Part shown: in pieces, positions 29,001-34,044 of the stretch
How positions within the stretch are numbered: position 1 is the first letter of the stretch
How the letters are laid out: every line of letters starts with the position of its first letter
Assembly: GCA_022843955.1 (NCBI GenBank)
Contig: JALHMQ010000026.1
Location: 1 to 64,000 of the forward strand
Reading direction: 5' to 3'
Source: Burkholderiaceae bacterium
GTDB lineage: Bacteria > Pseudomonadota > Gammaproteobacteria > Burkholderiales > Burkholderiaceae_F
Length of the DNA stretch: 64,000 nucleotides
Notes under the pieces: generated by a model
Database searches by the model: none
Told to the model about the DNA's origin: nothing
What the model saw: the letters and a program-made list of their open reading frames with translations, nothing else
Made by a program: the position numbers and the translations under genes

Positions 29001-30447
29001 AGAAGTTGCCCGCGTACTCATGCGAGGACGTGCGTAGCCCTTGTGCGTTGTACCGGTGCTCGGTGACGCGACCCTCGGCGCTCAGCACATAGCGCAGGCG
29101 GTGGGCACTGTCATAGATGTAGCGCGTGGTGGCGGGCGCCCCGGGCTGCGCTGTTCCAGCGCCGTCCGGATCAGGCGTGAAGTAGACGACTTCCGTTTCA
29201 AGCTGATTGTTCGCGTTGTACGTGCGCGTGACGGTGTTGCCGGCTTGGTCACGCTGCAGGGTCATCAACCCCTGCGCGTTGTATTGATACGTGACGACGT
29301 TGCCCTTGGCGTCGGTCACACTGGTTACGTTGCCGTCCGCATCCCAGGCGAACTGGACCGTCTGCGCAGGATTGCCGCCGACCGCTGGAGCTGTAATGCG
29401 GGTGAGGCGATTCGAGGCGTCGTACGAGAAGACAGTGGTGCCACTCAGCGGATCTGTCAGGGTCGTCGTGCGGTTGACGGTGTCGTAGGCGATGTTGGTG
29501 ACGCGCGTTAAGCCACTTGCAACGGTTTGTGTGACACGTGTGACGCGTTGTGTGCTCGCGACAAGGGTGTAAACGAAGTCGACTCTGGAGCCATCGGTCT
29601 GACTAATAGAAGCAACGCGGTTGCTGGTCCCGTCGTAGGTGTAGGTCGTGTCGTAGGTCCGACCATCCGAAATGGCGTTGTCATCTGGACTCAGATCGAC
29701 TCGTACCCGCGAAAGCCGGTTGCTGGTGTCGTACTCGTAGCGCACCCGGGTGCGTGTGACATCGACGTTGCTGGCGTTCTTGTAGACGGTGCGCACCTGA
29801 GTGAGCAGACCGCTGGCGTTGTAGTCCAGGTAGACGCTCTCGGTGGTGTTGGTGGCGCCTACCGTGACCGGGCTCTGGACCCGGGCGAGCCGGCCGCTGG
29901 CGTCGTAGCTGTAGGTGACCTGGTTGCCGCTGGCATCGGCCTGCGCGGTGATGCGGCCGCCATTGACGTTGTCGTAGGTTTCGGTGAACCGTGTGCTGCC
30001 GTCGGTCCAGGTCCAAGTGCTGCCGGACAGGGTCAGAAAGTCATGCGCACCATCGCCGGCCTTGGTCTCGTAGCGGGCAGCAGTGGCGTTGTAGCTGTAG
30101 ACGATCTCGGTGCCGTCCCAGTCGGCACGGCGCACCGTGCTGCCCGCCGTGTTGACGGTTCCGGTGAGTGAGTAGATGCGCTTGTTCAGCCCCGACAACC
30201 AGTTGTCGTTGTTGCCGAAGTCGAACTGACCAAGACTGTTGTAGGCGCGGTGCACGCCCACGTCGAGACCACGGCCAAGGAGCAACTCATCCCGATTCTG
30301 AATGACTAGATTGCCCGTTGCAGCGTTCAGGTAGACGCGGTCGGTGCCTCGGCCAACGCCTGCGTCGCCAACGGTGCCGCGCCCGCCAAGGAGGAGAGCA
30401 GACGTATCTCCAAGACCAAGCCCATTGCCAGCGACGACTGCAACCAT
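16540..30447 (-). CDS. Giant Rhs/YD-repeat protein with lectin, CBM and LysM modules
   Basis: About 4635 residues. The N-terminal region (VYLNAATGNLVIQNRDELL) leads into a very long array of YD repeats of the type YDALGRLT and YDGLGNVLT, expected to form an Rhs shell. Inserted or appended modules are a xylan-binding-like CBM (about residues 930-1020), two B-lectin blocks (about 3390-3625), a Pro-rich tract (about 3630-3680), LysM-like domains (about 3830-3880 and 4240-4285), a hydrophobic Ala/Gly-rich region (about 3915-4025) and a variable C-terminal domain (last ~170). No signal peptide is visible. The ATG at 30447 (MVAVVAGNGLGLG, preceded by GGGGGAAGG) is preferred over one at 30471. It ends the flagellar-type gene train. 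Confidence 0.9.
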   Translation of the reverse strand: MVAVVAGNGLGLGDTSALLLGGRGTVGDAGVGRGTDRVYLNAATGNLVIQNRDELLLGRGLDVGVHRAYNSLGQFDFGNNDNWLSGLNKRIYSLTGTVNTAGSTVRRADWDGTEIVYSYNATAARYETKAGDGAHDFLTLSGSTWTWTDGSTRFTETYDNVNGGRITAQADASGNQVTYSYDASGRLARVQSPVTVGATNTTESVYLDYNASGLLTQVRTVYKNASNVDVTRTRVRYEYDTSNRLSRVRVDLSPDDNAISDGRTYDTTYTYDGTSNRVASISQTDGSRVDFVYTLVASTQRVTRVTQTVASGLTRVTNIAYDTVNRTTTLTDPLSGTTVFSYDASNRLTRITAPAVGGNPAQTVQFAWDADGNVTSVTDAKGNVVTYQYNAQGLMTLQRDQAGNTVTRTYNANNQLETEVVYFTPDPDGAGTAQPGAPATTRYIYDSAHRLRYVLSAEGRVTEHRYNAQGLRTSSHEYAGNFYTTATYTEAALTNWRDALVDKSRALRADYTYDFRGAIASETRYARLRADGVGATDPGATEYQSIRYVYDSFGNLLQRLPTVGSASAETFAYDGLGRLTSSSDLNSVQTITVYDDVNTQIRTTLADGLIRTQVFNRAGELISVLESQGSTTLSSTQYRYDALGRLRYAQDPTGVRTHVLYDAASRKVADIDADGSLTEYIYDNNNLLTRTLRYANPLSAAALAGLADANGNPMNVSLGAAGSAVSATSIPRPAADATNDRNTWRLYDAANRLHKEVDAAGAVAEYFYDGASRLIRKTAWANTINLTTFSATPTSANAAPSANSAADRTTRYFYDNDGRLRGALDAEGFVVEHQYNAAGQRVQTLRYADAAAAADRAAASLATLIANRGAADRAKDIREHFIYDGRGLLRFAVDGEGNATGYAYDQYGNVRLQDVGRRIDPSLLRDPQASTTLTFQARAVATGGVSPTVQVRVDGVVVGTVTVTATAYTTYSVTVSNIVPVSPHTIDFVYTNDDGLTGTANRTVWIRNMALGPASLTAASIPVVHDKGASTAAFDGANLVELAAGSEHVLEENGALRVSPPAWSLFAANAVASAALQVTRYTYSAYGQVLSKTITLAGGATETDSFSYDSQRRLTGETRASGTAEARTSLRRYDVQGRVTMELGGRGAEALAALGGTPTQAQIDGVWNTWAVRFSYDSAGRRASMTDANGFRTLFYYNTDDKLVYTIRQASDAAGTVYGEVVEHRYNSFNELSDTIVYVNRLAAATFNPLTGGLVTTALTNAVNAIANTALDTRTQFTYTTRGLVSGRRDYTTSSAFDATTFAYNTFGQESSRTSPTDGSNTAVQNTGYDRRGLVTSSALDPSGLNITSSTVYDAFGRAITMTDGRGINRSYAHDRAGRVVQATDGNGQSVSTTYDALGNVLTRTDARGQTTTFAYDPFGRRLTITTPEGIQTVTSYSPHGQVVRQQILGVSGNDTVYEYNKDGNLVTTRVANGSLNLTTTNAYDRAGRLLSVVDARGTTTAYAYDTASRVLTRTVDLGGLGLITRYAYDGKGQTVSVTDANGTVTATTFDKKGQTTQVAVDPSGLNLRTSFTYDKRGKTLTVTEGAGTAEARATQYTYDKAGRLTRTQIDPAGLNISTTYAYDRNGNVATKTDARGNVTRYAYDNENRLRFTLDPTNGLTETVYDAAGNISQLVRYTNFQPAAVITTTTLPGTNATHAINTVSIVKDAARDRTTTYAYDRDGRKVLERDALGGVTQFKYDAASNLIERTEYANRISTTAAPVVNGFSGVSITIDASLDRITRFAYDQANRLVYTLDAHTVAGGPGGLITESVYDANGNVARIIQYNSHKTIGGNPTAAQVAALLPANNNLSHADRVWAREQIFTYDRANRQVHALNIWVSNGSNDRHFIASALQYDGLGRVTRSTESALGFWTADLAVVPTVDAVAAKVASVANAADRTTQYVYDRAGRLTQKTDGEGFVQRFGYDAVGNKTSFTNELNAVWNYEYDRAGRLTIERSPSVALSTLSDSASGSVVPGASTTSGRIVTRMTYDGLGNVLTRTEGLNNDLTARPETRTTTYAYDALGRQITITYEAVGFYNPGGDNLATNGWNGSVNITVNRTESTAAASSETRYNAFGEAIVNRDVGGGWSYKTYDQLGRLVYEVDQTRAVTQHWYAPKQFEYDGFTRLGGSAGSFTNSLTIGEGTVAAAAATASNAENRWVSRFYDRLGRMHAAMGGPSTTFNFDSSAPAGQQAFQHGGDTRYEYTIFGDVSRSRTLLNPSTGATADTYYYYHLFGKLSRTIDPLGYVTQTDYNAFKEEISTWEFARPVTSWDLWNSGNPVSVVPGAWANGWDWGVPTIVDPNSADGHDRRTFIGYDRRGNKVYTANVNVQLARTTGNLSAGYVVGTIVNNIYYDGANRVVRETHHTADAANAVVTSGANGYSAGRETYNFYDALGRVTATLQSNGSTVEFLYDAHGNAVLTRARYSAGSVTAWSGALPTAYSVAAHADDQLTYQYFDKLGRATRTVDPTGANAYFSYTARGDVAKEWRPFNDVDGQLRQSIRLYGYDAVGRQTQTRTLTQRHYDVGMTYANETIRYNAFGEIVAKGLDGTEHEFNHYDTLGRVWRTNAGDGVWKILNYDLQGNLTRQIISPTVDLSTAFSSGNVGAAADDWANYRVTRNIVDKRGRVLTQFMPVWSNWSNSTLVSWINRTYDRWDNMLSVANLNNGAWVTHYRYNALNQVIHEQKPNVTITTEQATSFTARPTTAIYYDAWGRQIGMTDANGRTNTLRYDAFGRLTNEFKADGGQVTRAYDALNREISKTDEVGRVHTYAYDKANRRTTDWVNGIFMGSRAYDQLGNRILETSGQGDVYANAQRRYWYDARGLMTAAALPGGQATLHYFDARGNKTWETDATGSGTGTTYDYFGRLTWKQDMGGATYAFAYNRTGELLRQTSSRGQDVRYTYYANGLTRQIDDIWRRSVTQYDYDFAGNRTRDRFVEDGIVYRDVLTGYDANNRVSWASDWGAATSQQRFSFNYGYDANGNRRSITGTYTRPWYTGTGDFYVNIDRWYTYDALNRVVIFDGKKTGSGPSFTITPDTASNSRVYYYNAAGERVREDIYIRDGVITQPRSHYFSYDFASRLTSMSRADTVGGAVAGAVLNRSYDATNGRITETEYGRWELNAATGTYVGNGANDVTVTQHNSNGWVTQVARKMEGITGQAVVNPATGNTIWDLTTTSYTHDAVGNVSTMSTVSKTQQLLPIYAPPPPPPPGGEGGYVGAGPQVEIGRVFARTGDGHWDTEWVGDETGYYRNVWRDENTFTNNYNYDYVRFDGYQQRTVSSTSTRYASNSIVSEFDANGRLLQVTDSSQYLQNKSRWLITDNTGQVVQQIYGSNPVVLIGKPVNPPGPTQPNTWLMSGEALYRGSTINSASGLYRLVHQNDGNVVIYRNDTGAAVWSSNTAGQTTDFLSMQPDGNLVLFGPAGEVRWHSNTPRNDGARLAMQDDGNLVIYNPANAAIWASNTVNAGQPPGSSTGFSLQSGEALYMGQSLWSGTEAGYGYQLTNQSNGNVVMYGGNGNWATGTSGTNRYLRMQTNGNLELIGTNGQVLWQSGTAGHTGARLVVETNGNLVIKNAGGSVIWQTNTGAVGGEGGYAPAPAPAPAPVPAPAPAPAPGPAPAPVPAPPPPPPPPPPPPPPPPGPISPEPIEPWGALLLAQAPPSLDDGASIASSPSLFAASPEPMPSAGTTGGTLATYGLLNGEAAAMSISPTPPPAAAKPGTPALTQNYSNFYYMNGAMVGSVEQRRKYDAFNNPIGLTGNSNFDTTGVTSSVSAGAIQSDGTQADASINGGRAGAISYVVQRYDTLRGIARAVYGDETLWFVIAEANALPGNVTPPAGSVIELPAITRSSNTANTFQVFNPAEAIGDVSPAQVVPPPPPSKGGCGALGMIIMIVVAVVVTVVTAGAAAAAMGATATTATGVGASTAALGGAAVTGGAAAAASGITLGAATGTVAASMGMTATLAASAAVGAAVGSVASQLVGMAIGAQDKFSWKQVGLSALGAGVTSGLGAAAGVGAPGFASANPYLSAAASAAVRSTVTQGLGSALGMQSFSWRAVAVSALAAPLSVKLGEWADLGMAKAGIDNAIARDFGRAIVAGAATQRVRMAVYNNGKMDWAHLAADAFGNAMGNSLVKQLATQPNGAVFNWDDADRVVERSQPTASAPDNNPVVVAQLDPVAEQRSVYGADGSGQAFDGETGGRTRTYGAYNVQRGDTWSKIVGSNPAEIGLAMVLNDRRTSSLFAGETVRTGSLSDYTDSEIEQFKQLGLATLKQDNARIAALAEARLQAENASEIRRFQNSALADQNARYAAVSARSAIEAATHTPLVSGLSPEFGGDGTGRAFDDPDGGRRFALGLAVGLPKALVNSVPEFVTEAVKGWGLIGTTVGQATGLISSDTAARWSDSLRSLDGRIFEYRTPEEEGAALLTGVFGGQVAGVAASVRSLGSVAPNSAGQLATRERVLANIEATRAGNATSRFEVHLARTDQIRWGYAPDSWSMTTLNAGDRVFGGLPGQSSYYTSAATLEASGGSRATLFQSLQVKPHPEFGYRPKVGEYEVVRPITVPAGVAGANPGLGAGTGEQFFVRNYQNSLRLIREIPLGQ
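19420..19560 (-). repeat. Low-complexity Pro/Ala tract inside the Rhs gene
   Basis: The coding strand encodes an Ala-Pro repeat followed by a run of prolines. The DNA is a near-homogeneous GGC/GGT/GCG tract. It acts as a linker between the lectin modules and the LysM part, and is a likely site of length variation. Confidence 0.9.
19588..20277 (-). other. Two bulb-type (B-)lectin blocks inside the Rhs protein
   Basis: Repeated units of the mannose-binding lectin kind are seen: LVHQNDGNVVIYRN, MQPDGNLVLFG, MQDDGNLVIYN, then NQSNGNVVMYG, MQTNGNLELIG and VETNGNLVIKN. The QxDxNxVxY sugar-binding pattern is kept best in the first block and degenerate in the second. Binding of mannose-type glycans is inferred from the family. 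Confidence 0.8.
27405..27655 (-). other. Xylan-binding-like carbohydrate module inside the YD array
   Basis: The segment from LTFQARAVATGG through VDGVVVGTVTVTA to FVYTNDDGLTGTANRTVWI resembles calcium-dependent carbohydrate-binding modules of the CBM36/60 kind. Those have a repeated VDG strand and an ND metal-binding turn. It interrupts the YD-repeat array about one fifth of the way in. Confidence 0.6.
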
Positions 30448-30505
30448 GCGGCCTTCCCCCGTCCAGTTCATTGACCCCGCGGCGGCGCGCGCGGTTCCTC
30501 CCTAG

Positions 30506-30533
30506 TTATCTGGACGGATTGCGAAGTCGTTTA
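30506..30533 (-). promoter_or_regulatory. Sigma-28-like promoter upstream of the Rhs gene
   Basis: On the coding strand TAAACGAC (30526-30533) is followed by a 12-base spacer and CCAGATAA (30506-30513). The flagellar sigma-28 consensus is TAAAGTTT-N11-GCCGATAA, so the -35 TAAA core and six of eight -10 bases match, with a spacer one base longer. It lies about 60 bases before the chosen rhs start, in the only sizeable gap near the end of the gene train. That train encodes its own sigma-28. Confidence 0.45.
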
Positions 30534-30611
30534 GCGAAATCCGGTGTGGCTACCGTGTTTGAGGGGCTTAACGCATGCGGCGAGCGCGGTGAGCAGGTGA
30601 AAGCCGGGCAA

Positions 30612-30965
30612 CTAGCGCGACAGGCTCGCCACCAACTCGCTGAATGCTGCGTCGTCTTCGATGGTGCGTTGCACATCATCGACGACGCGCTGAAAGTTGG
30701 CGTCATTGGTGAGATCGCTTCCGAGTTCGGCCAGCAAGACCTGCTCGATCAGCACGCGTGTCAGGAGGCGTTGATCGCTCAAGCCCGCCAAGCGCAACTC
30801 GGACACGCGACGGCTAAGCGACTCAGCGAGCGGTGCTTCGTCAGTGCGGCCCTGCGCCGACCGATTCGCACTGCGGCCCACAGCCTGCGAGCCGCGCTGC
30901 GCACGGTCCGCGAGCTGCTTGCGCAACTGCAGCAGGATTTGGTCGACGCGTGTGATGGGCTGCAT
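30612..30965 (-). CDS. Small helical protein of unknown function
   Basis: The 117-residue product is predicted to be mostly helical and charged, with heptad-like stretches such as VDQILLQLRKQLADRA and VVDDVQRTIEDDAAF. It has no signal peptide or membrane segment. It starts 5 bases after the TPR gene and precedes the Rhs gene, so it belongs to the same train. Its size and position would suit an export chaperone or a regulator of the secretion machine, but nothing in the sequence proves this. Confidence 0.6.
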   Translation of the reverse strand: MQPITRVDQILLQLRKQLADRAQRGSQAVGRSANRSAQGRTDEAPLAESLSRRVSELRLAGLSDQRLLTRVLIEQVLLAELGSDLTNDANFQRVVDDVQRTIEDDAAFSELVASLSR

Positions 30966-30970
30966 AGCGG

Positions 30971-31579
30971 TCAGTGCTTAGTCTTGCTGGTCAGGTATTC
31001 GGTTAACAGCACGTGGCGCGACGACTCGGCCTCGGACTGCGACGGAATATTCTCGGTCGTTACTGCCTGATTACCGGCGAGAGCACCCGACACGCGTTCG
31101 ATTACCCGCTGCATGTCGCTATTGAGCGGCGGGAAAGCAGTGTTGGCGTCGATCCCCGCACGCAGCAACTCGACGCAGTCCTGCCATCGCTCTTCGATCA
31201 ACGCCGTGAGACCCTGCTTGAACAGGCGCAACGCATCCCGCTCGATCAGGCCGTCCAGTGGCTCCCACGCCGCAAGCGCTTGCGCAACGCGACCGCTGGA
31301 TAGATGCAGCAAGCCCAGCTGGAAGCGCGCAATCGCGTAATCGGACTGCAGACCCACGGCTCGCTCGAAGGCCACGATGGCATCGTCGTAGCGACCGCCT
31401 TCAGCAAGGCATGACCCGTTCAGGAAGTGGATACGTGCGTCCTGCGGCCAGCGCTCGACCGCCTGCGTCAAGAGACGCAGTGCTGCAGCGTTGTCGGCAA
31501 CGCTGACGTCGGCGACCAGCGCGCACAGCGACTCGGGATCACACAGTTCTGCGACTGGGGCCACGCGGTTTGTCTCCAT
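30971..31579 (-). CDS. TPR protein between sigma-28 and the Rhs gene
   Basis: The 202-residue protein contains at least three TPR units (AALRLLTQAVERWPQDARIH, GRYDDAIVAFERAVGLQSDY, IARFQLGLLHLSSGRVAQAL) and a hydrophilic C-terminal tail. Size and repeat content recall the TPR-class chaperones of type III translocators and effectors. It is separated from the sigma-28 gene by 5 bases. A role as chaperone for the Rhs protein or another substrate is inference. Confidence 0.7.
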   Translation of the reverse strand: METNRVAPVAELCDPESLCALVADVSVADNAAALRLLTQAVERWPQDARIHFLNGSCLAEGGRYDDAIVAFERAVGLQSDYAIARFQLGLLHLSSGRVAQALAAWEPLDGLIERDALRLFKQGLTALIEERWQDCVELLRAGIDANTAFPPLNSDMQRVIERVSGALAGNQAVTTENIPSQSEAESSRHVLLTEYLTSKTKH

Positions 31580-31584
31580 GGGGA

Positions 31585-32367
31585 TCAGCGTGCGAGGGTG
31601 AAATGGTCGACTGGCCCAAGCCCGGCGCGCAGCAGCAGCAGCGCCTCGCGGTGCAACTGCGAGATTCGACCCTTGGTCAGCTCAAGCACAGCGCCAATAT
31701 GCTCGAAGGTTAGGCCATGCAGGTAATGCAGCACGATCACCTGCCGTTCGCGGTCCGGCAGTGTGCGAACCGCGCCGAGCATGAGCTCGCGCGCCTGCCG
31801 CCACGCAACCGTGGAGTACGCGGTATCGACCGACTCATGCGTCTCGGCACGATACATTGCAGTCTCTTCGAGCATCAAGCCGATGGCAAGACCAACGGCG
31901 ATCTCGGACAGCTCCGCCAGCACCTGCTCGCTGGTGCGCGGCGCGGCGCGTGTGTCGCCTTTCAGCGAGGCGAGCCGCTCGCGCTGCATGCGCCGCCGCA
32001 GGCTGACCTGCTCGTTGACTTCGGTCAGGTGCTGGAGCCCATCGAGCACGCTGCCTTCGATGCGCGAATGGGCAAAGGTCCGGAATGCCGCCTCGTGGCC
32101 TGGGTCGTAGCGCTCCAGCGCCTCCAGCAGGCCGATGCAGGCAAGCTGATAGAAGTCTGCATACTCGATGCCCATGTATGCGCGCGCGCGGTACATCCGA
32201 AGCGCGACCTTCCGCGCGTACGGCAGGTGGAGTAGCACGAGGTTCTCGCGGGCCGCCACGCTGCGCTGCTCGCGCCAAGCGGACCACAGGGCGGCCTCGG
32301 TTTCCGGCTGATCCCCTTGTTTCGCGTCCGCGCGCCCCGGCCCCTCGGTCAACGTGCTCGCGGCCAT
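31585..32367 (-). CDS. fliA: Flagellar-type sigma factor (sigma-28)
   Basis: The 260-residue product has the FliA layout. Region 2 contains GIEYADFYQLACIGLLEALE and AFRTFAHSRIEGSVLDGL, region 3 lies in the middle, and the region 4 helix-turn-helix includes LPDRERQVIVLHYLHGLTFE and LELTKGRISQLHREAL. FliA directs RNA polymerase to late flagellar promoters. Here it is embedded in the gene train and no FlgM anti-sigma factor is seen in the window. It probably controls the genes that follow, including the Rhs gene with its sigma-28-like promoter. Confidence 0.88.
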   Translation of the reverse strand: MAASTLTEGPGRADAKQGDQPETEAALWSAWREQRSVAARENLVLLHLPYARKVALRMYRARAYMGIEYADFYQLACIGLLEALERYDPGHEAAFRTFAHSRIEGSVLDGLQHLTEVNEQVSLRRRMQRERLASLKGDTRAAPRTSEQVLAELSEIAVGLAIGLMLEETAMYRAETHESVDTAYSTVAWRQARELMLGAVRTLPDRERQVIVLHYLHGLTFEHIGAVLELTKGRISQLHREALLLLRAGLGPVDHFTLAR

Positions 32368-32375
32368 CGGTTACC

Positions 32376-33341
32376 TCATTGAAAGCTGCCGACCACGCCC
32401 CGCAGGACGAGCGCCCAACCGTCGATCAACACGAAGAGAAGGACCTTGAGCGGCAATGCAATCGTGGCCGGCGGCACCATCAGCATGCCGAGTGACAGCA
32501 GCACCGCCGAGACCACAAGGTCAATCAGCAGGAAGGGCAAGAAGATCACGAAGCCGATCTGGAAAGCCACACGCAACTCGTTGAGGATGAACGCTGGCGT
32601 CAGCTGCACCATGCTCACCTCGTCCGGACGAGCGGGCACAGCCTCGCCCGACAGCTCATACATGAGCCGCAAGTCCGACTCACGCACCTGCCTCAACATG
32701 AAGTCGCGAATCGGCACCGCTGCGCGCTCGATCGCCTGCGTCGTGTCGACGCGGTTCTGCACGTAAGGTTGCCAGGCGTCGCGGTTCACCTGGCTCACCA
32801 CGGGCAGCATCACGAAGGTGGTCAGGAACAGTGCCAAACTGATCAGCACGGCGTTCGGCGGCGTCTCCGGCATGCCGAGCGCATGGCGCAGCATCGACAG
32901 GACAATGATCAAGCGGATGAAAGCGGTCATCGACACGACAACGGCAGGACCAAGGCTCAGCACCGTCAGCAAGACAACGATCTTTATCGCGTCCGACACC
33001 TGACGCTCACCTGCCCCGCCCTTTCCGGGCTCAAGAGAGAAGGTCAGGGGCGGCGGCGCCTTGCGCCCGTCCTTCTTCTCGTCCTTCTTCTCGTCCTTGT
33101 TCTCATCCCTGGGCTGCGGTCTTTGACTGTTCTCGGACTGCGGTTGCTCTGTGCTTGGCGCCGCCTGCGGCTCGCTGGGAGTGTTATGCCCCGAAGTCGA
33201 ATTAGGAGGCGTCGCCTTCAAGCTCGCTCGGTCGGCCGCTGCGGCGGCCGGCGCATCGGCAGGCTGCGCCATTACAGGGGCCGCCACCTGCAACAGCATG
33301 ACGGCCGTGAGCAGACACATGGCCTGACCAAATACTCTCAT
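32376..33341 (-). CDS. fliP: Flagellar export gate protein FliP
   Basis: The 321-residue protein has a signal peptide and then the FliP core: VLLTVLSLGPAVVVSMTAF, IVLSMLRHALGMPETPPN, LTPAFILNELRVAFQIGF and a C-terminal LGMLMVPPATIALPLKVLLF. FliP forms the export channel with FliQ and FliR. It is longer than the usual ~245 residues because residues about 25-105 are an extra Pro/Lys/Glu-rich linker (including DENKDEKKDEKKDGRK). The start overlaps the fliO stop by 4 bases. Confidence 0.93.
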   Translation of the reverse strand: MRVFGQAMCLLTAVMLLQVAAPVMAQPADAPAAAAADRASLKATPPNSTSGHNTPSEPQAAPSTEQPQSENSQRPQPRDENKDEKKDEKKDGRKAPPPLTFSLEPGKGGAGERQVSDAIKIVVLLTVLSLGPAVVVSMTAFIRLIIVLSMLRHALGMPETPPNAVLISLALFLTTFVMLPVVSQVNRDAWQPYVQNRVDTTQAIERAAVPIRDFMLRQVRESDLRLMYELSGEAVPARPDEVSMVQLTPAFILNELRVAFQIGFVIFLPFLLIDLVVSAVLLSLGMLMVPPATIALPLKVLLFVLIDGWALVLRGVVGSFQ

Positions 33342-33718
33342 TGCGCCGGCGCCGCCAGCGGCCCGCTTTCGGCAAGCCGCACGACGCCGCTCTGGTCGGC
33401 AGCGATCAGGATGCGTCGGCCGTCAAACTCTACTATGTAGAGCGTGGCGCGCACATGCAGGCGCGTGGTCTCGACGATGCGCAAATTGCGCTGCTGGTCA
33501 CGCGGCCCCAACGCGCTGAATCGGGCTCCACCGTAGCGGCGTAACCACCATAGCGCAGCCAACCCCACCGCGATGCACAGCGCGAGCGAGAGTGCCACGC
33601 GCACAAGATCGATCTCAGGCGCGCCGGCACCACCAGCGAGTTGCGCTAGCGCGATGCCTGGAGCGAGTGCGGCCGGCAGCGACATGGCGGCGCACCAAAC
33701 GATCCTGCTGGACATCAA
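33338..33718 (-). CDS. fliO: Flagellar export protein FliO
   Basis: The 126-residue product has a signal-like N-terminus, one membrane segment (LALCIAVGLAALWWL) and a cytosolic part with RIVETTRLHVRATLYIVEFD, as in FliO. FliO helps assemble the FliP ring. It overlaps fliP and fliN by 4 bases each, forming a tight fliM-fliN-fliO-fliP block. Confidence 0.82.
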   Translation of the reverse strand: MMSSRIVWCAAMSLPAALAPGIALAQLAGGAGAPEIDLVRVALSLALCIAVGLAALWWLRRYGGARFSALGPRDQQRNLRIVETTRLHVRATLYIVEFDGRRILIAADQSGVVRLAESGPLAAPAQ

Positions 33719-34044
33719 GCGTCGCCGCCGAGGATCTCGGTCACACGGACACCGAACTGTTCGCCGCTGGCGACTAGCTGCCCCCGCGCGACGACGCGTC
33801 CATTGAGCAGCACATCAACCGGATCATCGACCATGCGTTGCAGTTCGACTACCGAGCCGTCCTTCAGCGCGAAGAGATCCTGCACGCTGACAGAGGCCTC
33901 ACCGAGGCGGATCTCCAGCGTCACGCTGACGTCCTTCAGCAGCTCGGCGCTGCGACTGACCACGCTCGCCTCTGATGCGGCGCCCGCCTGAACGGGCTCG
34001 GCGAATGCCGCCAGTTCGACCACGCGTTCCTTAGTGATTCCCAT
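33715..34044 (-). CDS. fliN: C-ring protein FliN
   Basis: The 109-residue product is largely a SpoA/FliN domain: LLKDVSVTLEIRLGEASV, LFALKDGSVVELQRMVDDPV and LLNGRVVARGQLVASGEQFG. In flagella FliN forms the lower C-ring and docks FliH for export; in injectisomes the SctQ C-terminal part does the same. The ATG at 34044 (MGITKERVVELA) is preferred to one at 34068. It overlaps the FliM-like gene. Confidence 0.9.
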   Translation of the reverse strand: MGITKERVVELAAFAEPVQAGAASEASVVSRSAELLKDVSVTLEIRLGEASVSVQDLFALKDGSVVELQRMVDDPVDVLLNGRVVARGQLVASGEQFGVRVTEILGGDA

